The notes beneath the pieces were generated by a model that was not told the DNA's origin, made no database searches, and worked only from the letters and a program-made list of their open reading frames with translations. This document shows, in pieces, positions 25,191-33,867 of a stretch of 64,000 nucleotides of DNA. Position 1 is the first letter of the stretch. The number at the start of each line of letters is the position of its first letter. This stretch comes from MPNP01 sp026710155. GTDB taxonomy: Bacteria > Pseudomonadota > Alphaproteobacteria > Rhodobacterales > Rhodobacteraceae. Both the position numbers and the translations under genes were made by a program. Where the stretch lies: NCBI GenBank assembly GCA_965200885.1, contig OZ241737.1, positions 1,240,001 through 1,304,000 on the forward strand, read 5' to 3'.

Positions 25191-25844
25191 CTAGTTGCCA
25201 CATGTATTGGCGGACATCGACCAGCTTCCCCCTCCGCCTTTGCACTGGAAGCACTGCCTGACAAGGGCAAGGGTCGTCTCGGTTCCGCAGCCTGTGTTAA
25301 ACGGATCCGGCATCCACGCAGGGGACGCGGGCGGATTGGGATCGGCGGGGGTTGTAAACGCAGCGGACGCGAATGGGACATTATAAAAATAACTCATGGG
25401 ATTACTCGCATAAATGGCTAGACAATAGTTTGTATCTGGCCTTGCCCGGAGTGTCTGCTGCCATGAAGTGAAGGGTATCCTTCCGTTGATTCCGCTTATC
25501 GCTGATTGTGGGGGCATAGCAAAGCAGGCAGACCGGTTTAATTGCCCAAACTTCATAATATACGGTGCATCTATAAAGCAGACGCTCTTATCCAGAACTG
25601 AAGAATCGATATCGCATACGCTAATTGAAGTTGGGATGTTATTGCTGATATCTGCGGTGTAAGCAAACTCCCATTCACGATTGCTATTAAGCGTTGCGGT
25701 CATAGGAAAAGTAAAACCGTCCGCAACGGCTGAAATCGTGCCCGTGGTCTGCCCCCATACCTGTCCCGCCACAAGCAAGGCTACCAGTGCGGCGGCCAGT
25801 GCCGTTAATTTACGAGGGGGGGGGGTGAACCTGGTTGTGAACAT
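25191..25844 (-). CDS. Secreted cysteine-containing protein with 5' poly-C tract (gene A, frame ON)
   Basis: The start is taken at 25844, not at the far upstream end of the open frame, because AAGGAGA lies 5-6 nt before this ATG and a signal peptide begins there: MFTTRFTPPPRKLTALAAAL then VALLVAGQVWGQTT, with signal-peptidase site AxG/QT. The mature part has about seven Cys, with clusters near the C-terminus (FNTGCGTET, QCFQCKGGGG, TCGN), suggesting disulfides and export. No domain family is recognised. The 10-C tract at 25816-25825 encodes the PPP before the signal helix, and the frame is open. Promoter, leader and the first seven codons are shared with gene B at 48882. Confidence 0.8.
   Translation of the reverse strand: MFTTRFTPPPRKLTALAAALVALLVAGQVWGQTTGTISAVADGFTFPMTATLNSNREWEFAYTADISNNIPTSISVCDIDSSVLDKSVCFIDAPYIMKFGQLNRSACFAMPPQSAISGINGRIPFTSWQQTLRARPDTNYCLAIYASNPMSYFYNVPFASAAFTTPADPNPPASPAWMPDPFNTGCGTETTLALVRQCFQCKGGGGSWSMSANTCGN
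25816..25825 (-). repeat. Poly-C tract (10 C) in gene A
   Basis: Ten G on the plus strand give ten C in the coding strand, 18 nt after the A of the ATG triplet plus one base. The frame stays open only with 4+3k cytosines; 10 satisfies this, so the gene is in the ON state. Confidence 0.85.
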
Positions 25845-25925
25845 GATGTCTCTCCTTGTGTTGGTCGCTGCCATCGGCCGTATTTCAAACCGACCCACCA
25901 CAGACTGGCAGGCCGGACATTGACA

Positions 25926-25954
25926 ATTATAGGTGTCGCTTCCCAATATGTCAA
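25926..25954 (-). promoter_or_regulatory. Consensus sigma70 promoter of gene A
   Basis: TTGACA (25954-25949), a 17-bp spacer, then TATAAT (25931-25926): a full consensus match. About 80 nt of leader follow, with a conserved CCGGCC...GGTCGG dyad. Confidence 0.85.
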
Positions 25955-26222
25955 AAAACTTTTTGCAAAACCCATGGGGAAACAAGTACCCCCAAAACCA
26001 ATGCCAAAAAATCTCTTCAATTATATTCAAAATTTGTTTAATGTAAATCAATAAAAAAAAGAAATAAAAAAACGAGCATTCTTTCCTTGAGACCGTAGCA
26101 GAATAATTTATCATGGGTTTCAACAGTATTACTGAATCGACAGAGAAATTGTCAACACCGATCATTCGGTTAGCAAGAAACGTGGTGTCCTTTTCTCCCT
26201 CTGGGTTTAAGGGATAGGAAAA

Positions 26223-26921
26223 ATGATTTCTAATTGGCAAAAGGTAAAAAAATTCGTCCGTGGGAACAGGGATATCAAATCCCTGGTCAAGGGTAAATTG
26301 CCAGGTGGGAATAAACGTCCGAGTCGAAGGGTTTCCTTTACCATTGCCATAATTTCACTTGGTGCAAAATTGACCAAGGTTGATGGGCATGTAACCAAGG
26401 AAGAAATAAAGGCCTTCAGGGAAATCTTCCAGCTCCCTGAATCAGAACAGAAAAATGCAGCAAGGGTTTTCAACTCCGCCAGCAAGAGTACATTGGGATA
26501 TGAATACTATGCATTGGAAATAAGAAAACACCTTGGCGCAGGTTCACCACTTCTGGAAGATTTGATGGATGGTTTGATCTACATCGCCAAGGCCGATGGG
26601 GACATCAGTTTTCAGGAAAGACGTTTTCTTATCAGGGTCAATGCCCTTTTTGGTCTTCCCAGAAGGCAATTCAGACAAAAAATAAATTTCCATTATGGTA
26701 AAGACAATTTTGATCCATACAGGGTGTTGGGCGTCAAAAGGGATATGCCATTATCCGAAATCAGACGCATATGGCGAAATCTGGTGTTAAAAAGCCATCC
26801 TGATGTACTGGTTGCAAGGGGAGTGCCGGAAGAGGCCATAAGACTATCGGAGATTCAACTTTCGAGGTACAATCTAGCCTGGAAGAAGATACAGGAAGAA
26901 AAACAATTCGTTGCCATTTGA
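26223..26921 (+). CDS. DjlA-like co-chaperone: TerB-type domain plus C-terminal J domain
   Basis: 232 residues. A TerB/DjlA-like helical domain (about 42-150) contains two acidic repeats: LTKVDGHVTKEEIKAF and YIAKADGDISFQERRFL. The J domain occupies the last 70 residues (DPYRVLGVKRDMPLSEIRRIW, with the HPD motif in LKSHPDVLV). J proteins stimulate DnaK ATPase. GGGATAGG precedes the ATG. No membrane helix is visible, unlike E. coli DjlA. Confidence 0.85.
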   Translation: MISNWQKVKKFVRGNRDIKSLVKGKLPGGNKRPSRRVSFTIAIISLGAKLTKVDGHVTKEEIKAFREIFQLPESEQKNAARVFNSASKSTLGYEYYALEIRKHLGAGSPLLEDLMDGLIYIAKADGDISFQERRFLIRVNALFGLPRRQFRQKINFHYGKDNFDPYRVLGVKRDMPLSEIRRIWRNLVLKSHPDVLVARGVPEEAIRLSEIQLSRYNLAWKKIQEEKQFVAI

Positions 26922-26966
26922 CATTTTACTTTGTTATGATGGCTTGAACTCGTATTTTGGCACCTG

Positions 26967-27914
26967 ATGCTTCATTACCTGTTATCAAGAATTATTTCCC
27001 TTTTGTTGAGTTTGGCCGTTGCCAGCTTGGTCATATTTTTTGTCATCGAAATCATACCCGGTGACCCTGCCTCTTTCATGCTGGGTCTTAATGCTTCACC
27101 AGAAACAGTAGCTTCACTGAAGGCAGAACTTGGATTGGACCAGACACCAATGATCAGGTACTTTAATTGGGTATCAGGCTTGGTTGTTGGGGATTTTGGG
27201 ATTTCCTATACCTACAAGGTACCAATTTCGGAACTTGTGGTTGATCGAATACAAGTTTCTTTGCCCCTTGCCCTGTATGCCCTTCTCCTGTCAACTGCTA
27301 TAGCATTTCCAGTCGGGTTGATAGCTGCTTCGAAAAGGGGTGGCACAGCAGATTTTGGCATAATGGGCTTTACCCAGTTGGGGATAGCCGTGCCCAATTT
27401 TTGGTTCGCGATGCTTCTAGTCCTGTTTTTCGCCATTAATTTGCGTTGGTTCTCAGCAGGGGGATTTTCGGGATGGGATACCGGTTTCTGGTATGGCATC
27501 AAATCACTTACTCTGCCAGCAATCGCATTGGCTTTAACACAGGCATCAATCCTGGCAAGAGTCATGCGATCTGCCTTGATTGACACTTTATCGCAGGATT
27601 ACATCAGAACAGCCAGAGCCAAGGGGTTGTCTCAGCGAAGGGTATTGATCAAGCATGCCCTTAGAAATGCCATGATCCCGGTTCTTACCATTTTGGGACT
27701 TCAATTCTCGTTCCTCCTTGCGGGCGCAATCATCATTGAAAATGTCTTCTTCTTGCCGGGGTTGGGACGGTTGATCTTTCAGGCGATTATACAAAGGGAC
27801 CTGATTGTTGTTGAAAGTGTTGTCATGCTAATGGTTTTTGCCGTGATTGTGGTCAACTTCCTTGTCGATCTAACCTATGCCGTGGTTGATCCAAGGTTAA
27901 GGAGAGATGGATGA
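26967..27914 (+). CDS. Dipeptide/oligopeptide ABC transporter permease (DppB type)
   Basis: 315 residues with six hydrophobic segments. The first (LLSRIISLLLSLAVASLVIF) is followed by IPGDPASFMLGLNASPE, typical of DppB/OppB. The EAA loop reads YIRTARAKGLSQRRVLIKHA. It forms the inner-membrane channel with the next gene. ATGA overlap with the following permease gene. Confidence 0.9.
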   Translation: MLHYLLSRIISLLLSLAVASLVIFFVIEIIPGDPASFMLGLNASPETVASLKAELGLDQTPMIRYFNWVSGLVVGDFGISYTYKVPISELVVDRIQVSLPLALYALLLSTAIAFPVGLIAASKRGGTADFGIMGFTQLGIAVPNFWFAMLLVLFFAINLRWFSAGGFSGWDTGFWYGIKSLTLPAIALALTQASILARVMRSALIDTLSQDYIRTARAKGLSQRRVLIKHALRNAMIPVLTILGLQFSFLLAGAIIIENVFFLPGLGRLIFQAIIQRDLIVVESVVMLMVFAVIVVNFLVDLTYAVVDPRLRRDG

Positions 27915-28732
27915 GAATACCTACCCAATTATTGTTTGGTGCATTCCTCTCTGTCTTTTTTCTGGTTTTGGCTCTGATCTCGTTGCTTTGGACGCCTTAT
28001 CCGGTAGAGGTACTGAACATATCCGAAAAACTGAAACCGCCCGAATGGCAATACATTTTGGGAACTGATCACTTTGGAAGGGATATTTTATCCATGATCA
28101 TGGTTGGGGCAAGAACATCAATAAGTGTTGCCCTCGTTGCAGTAGGTATTGGTATGTTGGTCGGTGTACCGCTGGGGCTGGCAGCGGCTGCAAACAGACG
28201 AAGCATCTTTGACGATTTGATCATGCGAAGCAACGACCTTGTTTTTGCCTTTCCTTCTCTGGTCATTGCGATACTAATTACTGCAGTATTCGGACCGTCG
28301 GCATTTAATGCAATTCTAGCCATCGGCATATTCAATATACCGGTCTTTGCCAGGGTTTCCAGGGGAGCTGCGTTAAGTCTCTGGACACTGGAATTCGTAA
28401 TGGCTGCCAGAGTTGCCGGTAAGGGTAAGACACGAATTTCCGTTGAACATATTCTACCCAATACAATTAACCTGTTATTGGTTCAGGGTACCATTCAATT
28501 TTCACTGGGGATATTGGCAGAGGCAGGGCTTTCCTACATTGGTCTCGGAGCCCAACCACCAACACCAAGCTGGGGCCGAATGCTTGCTGATGCCCAAACC
28601 CTGATTTATACCAATCCCAGTTTGGCCTTCATACCCGGATTGGCAATCGTTGCAATGGTATTGGGTCTGAATATGTTGGGAGACGGCTTGAGGGACTATC
28701 TGGACCCACGATTGAGGAAGGTAAGACAATGA
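27911..28732 (+). CDS. Dipeptide/oligopeptide ABC transporter permease (DppC type)
   Basis: 273 residues: an N-terminal helix, the characteristic LGTDHFGRDILSMIMVGART, an EAA-like loop (FVMAARVAGKGKTRISVEHI) and the C-terminal DPRLRK ending. It pairs with the DppB-type permease. Start and stop overlap both neighbours by 4 nt, so the three genes are translated as a unit. Confidence 0.9.
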   Translation: MRIPTQLLFGAFLSVFFLVLALISLLWTPYPVEVLNISEKLKPPEWQYILGTDHFGRDILSMIMVGARTSISVALVAVGIGMLVGVPLGLAAAANRRSIFDDLIMRSNDLVFAFPSLVIAILITAVFGPSAFNAILAIGIFNIPVFARVSRGAALSLWTLEFVMAARVAGKGKTRISVEHILPNTINLLLVQGTIQFSLGILAEAGLSYIGLGAQPPTPSWGRMLADAQTLIYTNPSLAFIPGLAIVAMVLGLNMLGDGLRDYLDPRLRKVRQ

Positions 28733-30351
28733 CTTTACTTGCCATTTCAGACCTCAATGTATCCATTAATGAAGAAGTGATACTGAAAGATGTAGAATTT
28801 ACCGTTGATCAAGGAGAAGTATTCGGCTTGGTCGGCGAATCGGGTTCCGGCAAGTCAATGACGGCACTCTCCCTGATGAATTTATTGCCGAAGGGTTCAG
28901 ACCGTACTGGACAAATCATCCTTGACGGCAAAAATCTTATTGATCTTTCCGAAAGGGAAATGTGCTCAATTCAAGGCAGGGATATCGGAATGATCTTTCA
29001 GGAACCCATGACTGCCTTGAATCCTGTCATGACCATAGGAAATCAGGTTGCTGAAACTCTCATTATTCATGGAGGATATTCGCGATCAGAAGCCATGACT
29101 ATTGCTCGTGAAAAATTGGCCAGGGTCGAAATGCCCCCAAACAGGTTTTCCCCCGATCTCTATCCACATGAAATCTCGGGCGGCCAACGCCAACGTGTGT
29201 GCATAGCATTGGCCATTGCCTTGCGGCCAAAAATTCTCATTGCCGATGAGCCCACTACGGCACTGGATGTATCAACCCAGGCTCAAATTCTTGATCTCTT
29301 GAAACTTCTTGTGAAAGAAGAACAAATGTCCCTGCTGTTTATAACTCATGATTTGGCGGTAATAGCCAGAATGGCAGACAAGGTGGCCGTCATGCAGATG
29401 GGAAGAATTGTGGAAATGAAAACCACCAGGGAATTGTTTCAGGATATGAAACATGATTATTCCAAGAAACTGTTTGCTGCCTCGAGCTATATCCCGGAGA
29501 CGAAAACCAAAACCAGAGGTGGTAGTTTTCTTGAGGTAAGTGAGGTCTACAGGGCGTATAAACTGCCCAGCAGAAGGTTACTCGACAAGCAAAATTACAA
29601 TGTTGCCGTCAGGGGGGTCAGTTTCTCCATCAACAAAGGTGAAAGTTTGGGCTTGGTTGGTGAGTCGGGTTGTGGCAAATCGACTCTCTCAAGAACAATT
29701 CTGGGTTTGGATCCACTGCAGAAGGGACGAATTACCGTGGATGGTGTAGAGATAATTTCCGGTCGAAAAATGCCGCATTCTCTCAGAAAAAAAATGCAGA
29801 TCGTGTTTCAGGATCCCTTTGGATCCTTCAATCCCAGGCACAAGGTCGGACGACTCGTGGCAGAACCATTCCACCTTCTGGAAAAATCCTTGAGTGCATC
29901 AGAGCAAAGGGAACGGGTTGTCACGGCCCTGCTTGAGGTTGGTCTCAGGGAAACCGATGTTGACAAGTACATACATGAATTTTCAGGAGGTCAAAGACAG
30001 CGGATTGCCATTGCCAGAGCCATGGTCATCAAACCGGATCTGGTCATTTTGGACGAGGCCGTTTCCGCCCTTGATGTTTCGATCAGGGCTCAGATATTGG
30101 ATTTGTTGAACGATTTGCAGATACAACATAACCTGTCATACCTTTTTATAAGTCACGATTTGACTGTCGTGAGAGCAGTTACTGACCGGGTTCTGGTCAT
30201 GCAGGGTGGTGAAATTGTTGAAGAGGGAAGAACCGACAGGATTTTTGACCACCCGCAACATGATTATACCAAGCGCTTACTCCAGGCTTCACCCAGAATT
30301 CCCGCTGAGTGGGTTGAAAAAGAAACAAGCCAGAGATGCCACACGAGCTAG
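28729..30351 (+). CDS. Dipeptide ABC transporter, fused double ATP-binding protein (DppD-DppF)
   Basis: 540 residues with two complete ABC domains. The first has GLVGESGSGKSMTALSL, ISGGQRQRVCIA and ILIADEPTTALDVS. The second, from about residue 265, has GLVGESGCGKSTLSRTI, FSGGQRQRIAIA and LVILDEAVSALDVS. A short C-terminal tail replaces the oligopeptide-binding cysteines of stand-alone subunits. It energises peptide import. The last codons lie inside a bidirectional terminator. Confidence 0.93.
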   Translation: MTLLAISDLNVSINEEVILKDVEFTVDQGEVFGLVGESGSGKSMTALSLMNLLPKGSDRTGQIILDGKNLIDLSEREMCSIQGRDIGMIFQEPMTALNPVMTIGNQVAETLIIHGGYSRSEAMTIAREKLARVEMPPNRFSPDLYPHEISGGQRQRVCIALAIALRPKILIADEPTTALDVSTQAQILDLLKLLVKEEQMSLLFITHDLAVIARMADKVAVMQMGRIVEMKTTRELFQDMKHDYSKKLFAASSYIPETKTKTRGGSFLEVSEVYRAYKLPSRRLLDKQNYNVAVRGVSFSINKGESLGLVGESGCGKSTLSRTILGLDPLQKGRITVDGVEIISGRKMPHSLRKKMQIVFQDPFGSFNPRHKVGRLVAEPFHLLEKSLSASEQRERVVTALLEVGLRETDVDKYIHEFSGGQRQRIAIARAMVIKPDLVILDEAVSALDVSIRAQILDLLNDLQIQHNLSYLFISHDLTVVRAVTDRVLVMQGGEIVEEGRTDRIFDHPQHDYTKRLLQASPRIPAEWVEKETSQRCHTS

Positions 30352-30362
30352 CCCGTGTGGCA
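30337..30362. terminator. Bidirectional terminator between convergent genes
   Basis: TGCCACACG (30337-30345) and CGTGTGGCA (30354-30362) form a perfect 9-bp stem with an 8-nt loop. T-rich DNA follows on the plus strand and A-rich DNA precedes it, so it can act in both directions. It includes the stop codon of the ATPase gene. Confidence 0.8.
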
Positions 30363-30373
30363 ATGAATTGTTT

Positions 30374-31864
30374 TTAGTTTCCCCAGTAGACTTGAGTCAA
30401 ATCATTGGCCTGGGCAGGCGCGTTCTCCCACAACCCCACAATTTTCGCATTTGCAACCCCAAGCTTGGCTAGCTGGAACAAATATCCGTTGACATAATCA
30501 TTGGCAATAATCTGTTGGGCCATATGCGCCAGATCCGTTCTTTCAGCCGGATCGGTTGCAAGATTCAACTGTTTCATGACATCCTGGAATGCCGCACTTT
30601 CGTACTGGAAGTAGTAATCAGGACGGGCATAAATATTGATATCATTGGGTTCGGTATGACTCACTATGGTCAAGTCATAATCCTTGTTCCGGAAGACCTG
30701 CTCCAACCATTGCCCCCAATCCAGATTGGAAACTTCGGTTTCAATGCCAACGGCCCTCAGTTGGGCAGCAATGATCTCACCGCCCCTGCGGGCATAAGAG
30801 GGAGGTGGTAAAGCCAATCTCAATGTAAGGCCATCAGGATGGCCTGCCTCAGCCAACAGTGATTTGGACAATTCCAGATCATGGGCAGAATTGGAAGTCA
30901 AATCAAGATAGTCAGGATTGTGGGGAGCAAAGTGGGTTCCAATTGGAGTGCCATACCCAAACATTGCACCATCAATTATTTCCTGCCGGTTAATCGCATG
31001 TGCAATGGCCTTTCTTACCCTTATGTCCGAAAGCAATTCACTTTTATTGTTGATGGAAAGGATCGTTTCACCTTCGGTTGACCCGATGATCACTTTGAAA
31101 TTGGGATCGGATTCAAACCGTACAAGTGTTTCGGGACTAGGGAAGGCTGGAAAAGCATCAATGTCACCAGCCATCAAGGCACCAAATGCTGCCGTGGGGT
31201 CTGATATAAATTTAAAGGTGGCAGAATCGAGGGCTACCGCCTGTCCCCAATAATCAGGGTTCCTTACTATGGTAATCTGATCGCCTTCCCTTCTTTCATG
31301 GAACATGAACGGTCCGGTGCCAACAGGGTTTACACCTGCATTATCAGCTGTTGCCGGATCAAGGATTATGGCATCACCCCAAGCCATGTTGGTCGGAAAG
31401 GAACCGTTCGGGTTACTCAGGGTAATCTGCACGGTTGTTGCATCAATAACTGTTACGTCACTAATCCCAGCAAATAAGGCCTTTTGGGCATTGGTTGAAT
31501 CTTCGGCCCGGGCCCGGTCAAGCGAGAATTTCACATCACTTGCATCAAATTCCGCTCCATCATGGAACTTCACACCAGATCTCAGATGAAATGTGTAAAC
31601 CAGACCATCATCCGAAATGTCCCAACTATGTGCCAGTCCCGGAAGAATCGAACCATCGGAAGCATATCGGGTCAAGCCCTCGAAAATGTTTGCGTAAACC
31701 ACCTCATCGATTGCAGCTGCGGCACCACCCGTAGGATCAAGGTGTGGCGGTTCCAACTGCATTCCAATGGTAATTGCTTGATCGGCAGCTTTGAGCGGTC
31801 CAACCATTCCAACGACCAAGGTCAAACCGGCCAAAATTATGGCCATCAATCGATTATGTCTCAT
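30374..31864 (-). CDS. Peptide ABC transporter substrate-binding protein (SBP family 5)
   Basis: 496 residues with a signal peptide (MRHNRLMAIILAGLTLVVGM, cleavage near PLKAADQA). The mature part follows the DppA/OppA-like plan: YANIFEGLTRYASDG, VYTFHLRSGVKFHDGAEFDA, ADVKFSLDRA-like segment and GTGPFMFHERREGDQI. It captures periplasmic peptides (or a related solute) for the convergent permease-ATPase genes. The M20 enzyme gene lies 22 bp upstream on the same strand. Confidence 0.92.
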   Translation of the reverse strand: MRHNRLMAIILAGLTLVVGMVGPLKAADQAITIGMQLEPPHLDPTGGAAAAIDEVVYANIFEGLTRYASDGSILPGLAHSWDISDDGLVYTFHLRSGVKFHDGAEFDASDVKFSLDRARAEDSTNAQKALFAGISDVTVIDATTVQITLSNPNGSFPTNMAWGDAIILDPATADNAGVNPVGTGPFMFHERREGDQITIVRNPDYWGQAVALDSATFKFISDPTAAFGALMAGDIDAFPAFPSPETLVRFESDPNFKVIIGSTEGETILSINNKSELLSDIRVRKAIAHAINRQEIIDGAMFGYGTPIGTHFAPHNPDYLDLTSNSAHDLELSKSLLAEAGHPDGLTLRLALPPPSYARRGGEIIAAQLRAVGIETEVSNLDWGQWLEQVFRNKDYDLTIVSHTEPNDINIYARPDYYFQYESAAFQDVMKQLNLATDPAERTDLAHMAQQIIANDYVNGYLFQLAKLGVANAKIVGLWENAPAQANDLTQVYWGN

Positions 31865-31886
31865 TAAAATACCTCCTGTATTGTTG

Positions 31887-33176
31887 TTAATTTTGCTCCT
31901 TGCAAAGTAAATCGAAGATAGTACATGCCATTACCTTGGCACTGTCAACCATGTCCTGTATCCCAACCCACTCGTCCGGTTGATGAGCCAAATCGAGTAT
32001 TCCAGGCCCATAGGCGATACAATTTTGCAATTTCCCAATGCGGTCAATATGTTTTTGGTCGTATGTCCCAGGAGAAATAACATATTCCGGTGATTCCCCT
32101 AATACTTCTTGAATTGATTTATGTACCGACTTCACAATTGGTGCATCTTTTTCTGTCAAGATCGAGGGTACGCTGAACATTTCGGTAACAGAGTATTCAA
32201 AATCAGGTCGCTTCGCCTTGATGGATTCCAGCATTGTTTCAATTTCGGATTTCACACTCTCGATTGATTCTTCCGGAAGAAACCTTCGATCAATTCTGAT
32301 TCGGCATCGGTCGGGAACACATGGGGCTGAAAAACCGGCAAAGTCACTATCCTGTTCCCTCTCACCACCATGAATTGAATTGAGATTCATGGTTGATTGA
32401 CGAGCTCCTTCCGGAACAATGGGATGGTTGGTCGTTTTGGACGCAAGCAGGGGATAAAGAACATCTTCCATTTCCCGAATGACTGCACCCATATGCCTTA
32501 TCGCACAATCGCCCAAAAATGGCATGCAACCATGCGCAATTCTTCCCCTGGTCTCGATTTCGGCCCACCATACTCCGCGATGGCCAAGACAGATACGATC
32601 TTTGTTCAAGGGTTCTGGTATAATTGCATGCTGGACCCTAGAGGGAGAAAACCAGCCCCGTTCAGCCAGCCAGGCAACTCCGCTGTAACCACCTGATTCC
32701 TCATCCGCAGTTCCAGAAATTTCAACAGCACCTGAAAATTCGGGGCAGATGGCAAGAAAACTTTCAACGGCAACAATTGATGTAGCCATTCCACCTTTCA
32801 TGTCACAGGTTCCTCGGCCATAAATCTTGCCATCCACGATTTCACCCCCAAACGGCTTCCTGGTCCAATTTTCACCTACATGGACCACGTCCGTATGAGA
32901 GTTGAAATGTAAGCAATCCCCGCCGTGATTGCCTTCTTTACGTCCTATTATGTTCCAGCGGGGATATTTGTCGCTGTCACCAGGCGCCCCTTCGGCTCTA
33001 ACCAGTTCCGTCTGAAGTCCGGATCCCTCAAATCTTGCCTTCAGATATTCACAAATTTCAAGGTAATTGTCACCCGGTGGATTGAGAGTAGGCATTGCAA
33101 CCAATTCCCGTGTCAATGAAATCAGGTCGTCCTGACGGTTATCGATCTCGGCGAACAGTCGCTCTTTAATATTCAT
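31887..33176 (-). CDS. M20 family deacylase/peptidase (ArgE/DapE type)
   Basis: 429 residues. Metal ligands are visible in LHFNSHTDVVHVG (His/Asp), YGRGTCDMKGGMA (bridging Asp), GTADEESGG (catalytic EE) and ILDLAHQPDEWVGI near the C-terminus (His). It hydrolyses N-acyl amino acids or small peptides using two zinc ions. Its position before the substrate-binding gene suggests it processes imported peptides or acyl-amino acids. The precise substrate is undetermined. Confidence 0.88.
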   Translation of the reverse strand: MNIKERLFAEIDNRQDDLISLTRELVAMPTLNPPGDNYLEICEYLKARFEGSGLQTELVRAEGAPGDSDKYPRWNIIGRKEGNHGGDCLHFNSHTDVVHVGENWTRKPFGGEIVDGKIYGRGTCDMKGGMATSIVAVESFLAICPEFSGAVEISGTADEESGGYSGVAWLAERGWFSPSRVQHAIIPEPLNKDRICLGHRGVWWAEIETRGRIAHGCMPFLGDCAIRHMGAVIREMEDVLYPLLASKTTNHPIVPEGARQSTMNLNSIHGGEREQDSDFAGFSAPCVPDRCRIRIDRRFLPEESIESVKSEIETMLESIKAKRPDFEYSVTEMFSVPSILTEKDAPIVKSVHKSIQEVLGESPEYVISPGTYDQKHIDRIGKLQNCIAYGPGILDLAHQPDEWVGIQDMVDSAKVMACTIFDLLCKEQN

Positions 33177-33281
33177 AAATTTTGCTTATTGTCATGTTTT
33201 GATCACAAGGAGTATGCGAAAACAAAAACAATTTTTCAAATGACGGCATTAAATGCATCAATATAAAGTGGATCACGAAAA

Positions 33282-33848
33282 ATGAAATACATCAAATACT
33301 TCCTAACTTTTGTCACACTTTCGATTGTCTTCTTTCTTACGCATTATACTCTCCCGTCAAAGGATGTGGTAACCATCGTGGGTACCGAAGTCGTCAGAAC
33401 CGAGGTGGGTATGAATCCAATTTTCTGGGTCAGGGGAGGTACCGGTGAAACCCTAAACCGAGATATTCGATTTATCAATGGTGTCAATTTCGGCACGGAT
33501 CAGGAAAGGGTATATCGCAATGAGGATACCGGGTGGAGATGGCCTCCCTACCTTAAATTCGATAGCGGTGATATCCAGGCACAGGCCCAGAGACTGGCCG
33601 GTGATGGTATCGAACGGGTTTTGGTCAATCATTATGGAATCAGAAACAGGACCTTTTCAATCTATCCCAATGTTACCAGTATCAGGGAATTGCGGCCTGG
33701 TGAAACGAAACCCCTCAATTGGTTCAGATATTTCGGAATTGGAATCGTGGTTGTTTTACTACTGGTTGTCTGGCGCCTCTGGAGACTTTTCTCCATTTGG
33801 GTTGTTGATCGATTCTACGGGTTGAAATTCAGGTTGTTGAAAAAGTAA
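33282..33848 (+). CDS. DUF1523 family membrane protein
   Basis: 188 residues with an N-terminal helix (YFLTFVTLSIVFFLTHYTL) and a C-terminal helix (YFGIGIVVVLLLVVWRLW) flanking a periplasmic domain. That domain contains VGTEVVRTEV, DIRFINGVN and VYRNEDTGWRWPPYLKFDSG, which is the recognisable core of DUF1523 proteins of Rhodobacterales and relatives. Function unknown. It is divergent from the M20 gene. Confidence 0.85.
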   Translation: MKYIKYFLTFVTLSIVFFLTHYTLPSKDVVTIVGTEVVRTEVGMNPIFWVRGGTGETLNRDIRFINGVNFGTDQERVYRNEDTGWRWPPYLKFDSGDIQAQAQRLAGDGIERVLVNHYGIRNRTFSIYPNVTSIRELRPGETKPLNWFRYFGIGIVVVLLLVVWRLWRLFSIWVVDRFYGLKFRLLKK

Positions 33849-33867
33849 TCCACTCATTATCTGGAAA

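Larger units (their letters stand above)
24696..25993. mobile_element. Non-autonomous IS1595-like cassette carrying secreted-protein gene A (element E2)
   Basis: The left border at 24696 begins GGGAATTATATATAAA, identical over 16 nt to the E1 left end. The right border on the minus strand has TACTTGTTTCCCCAT, identical to the promoter-side end of E4. It carries two tiny membrane-protein ORFs and the poly-C secreted-protein gene, but no transposase. The two ends do not match each other well, and the right boundary could extend about 20 bp further, so the limits are approximate. Confidence 0.5.

Noticed and set aside
25845..26240. Upstream extension of gene A frame (about 130 codons before 25844)
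   Set aside because: The frame is open by chance; the region contains the consensus promoter, the leader and the element border. The ribosome-binding site and signal peptide mark 25844 as the start.
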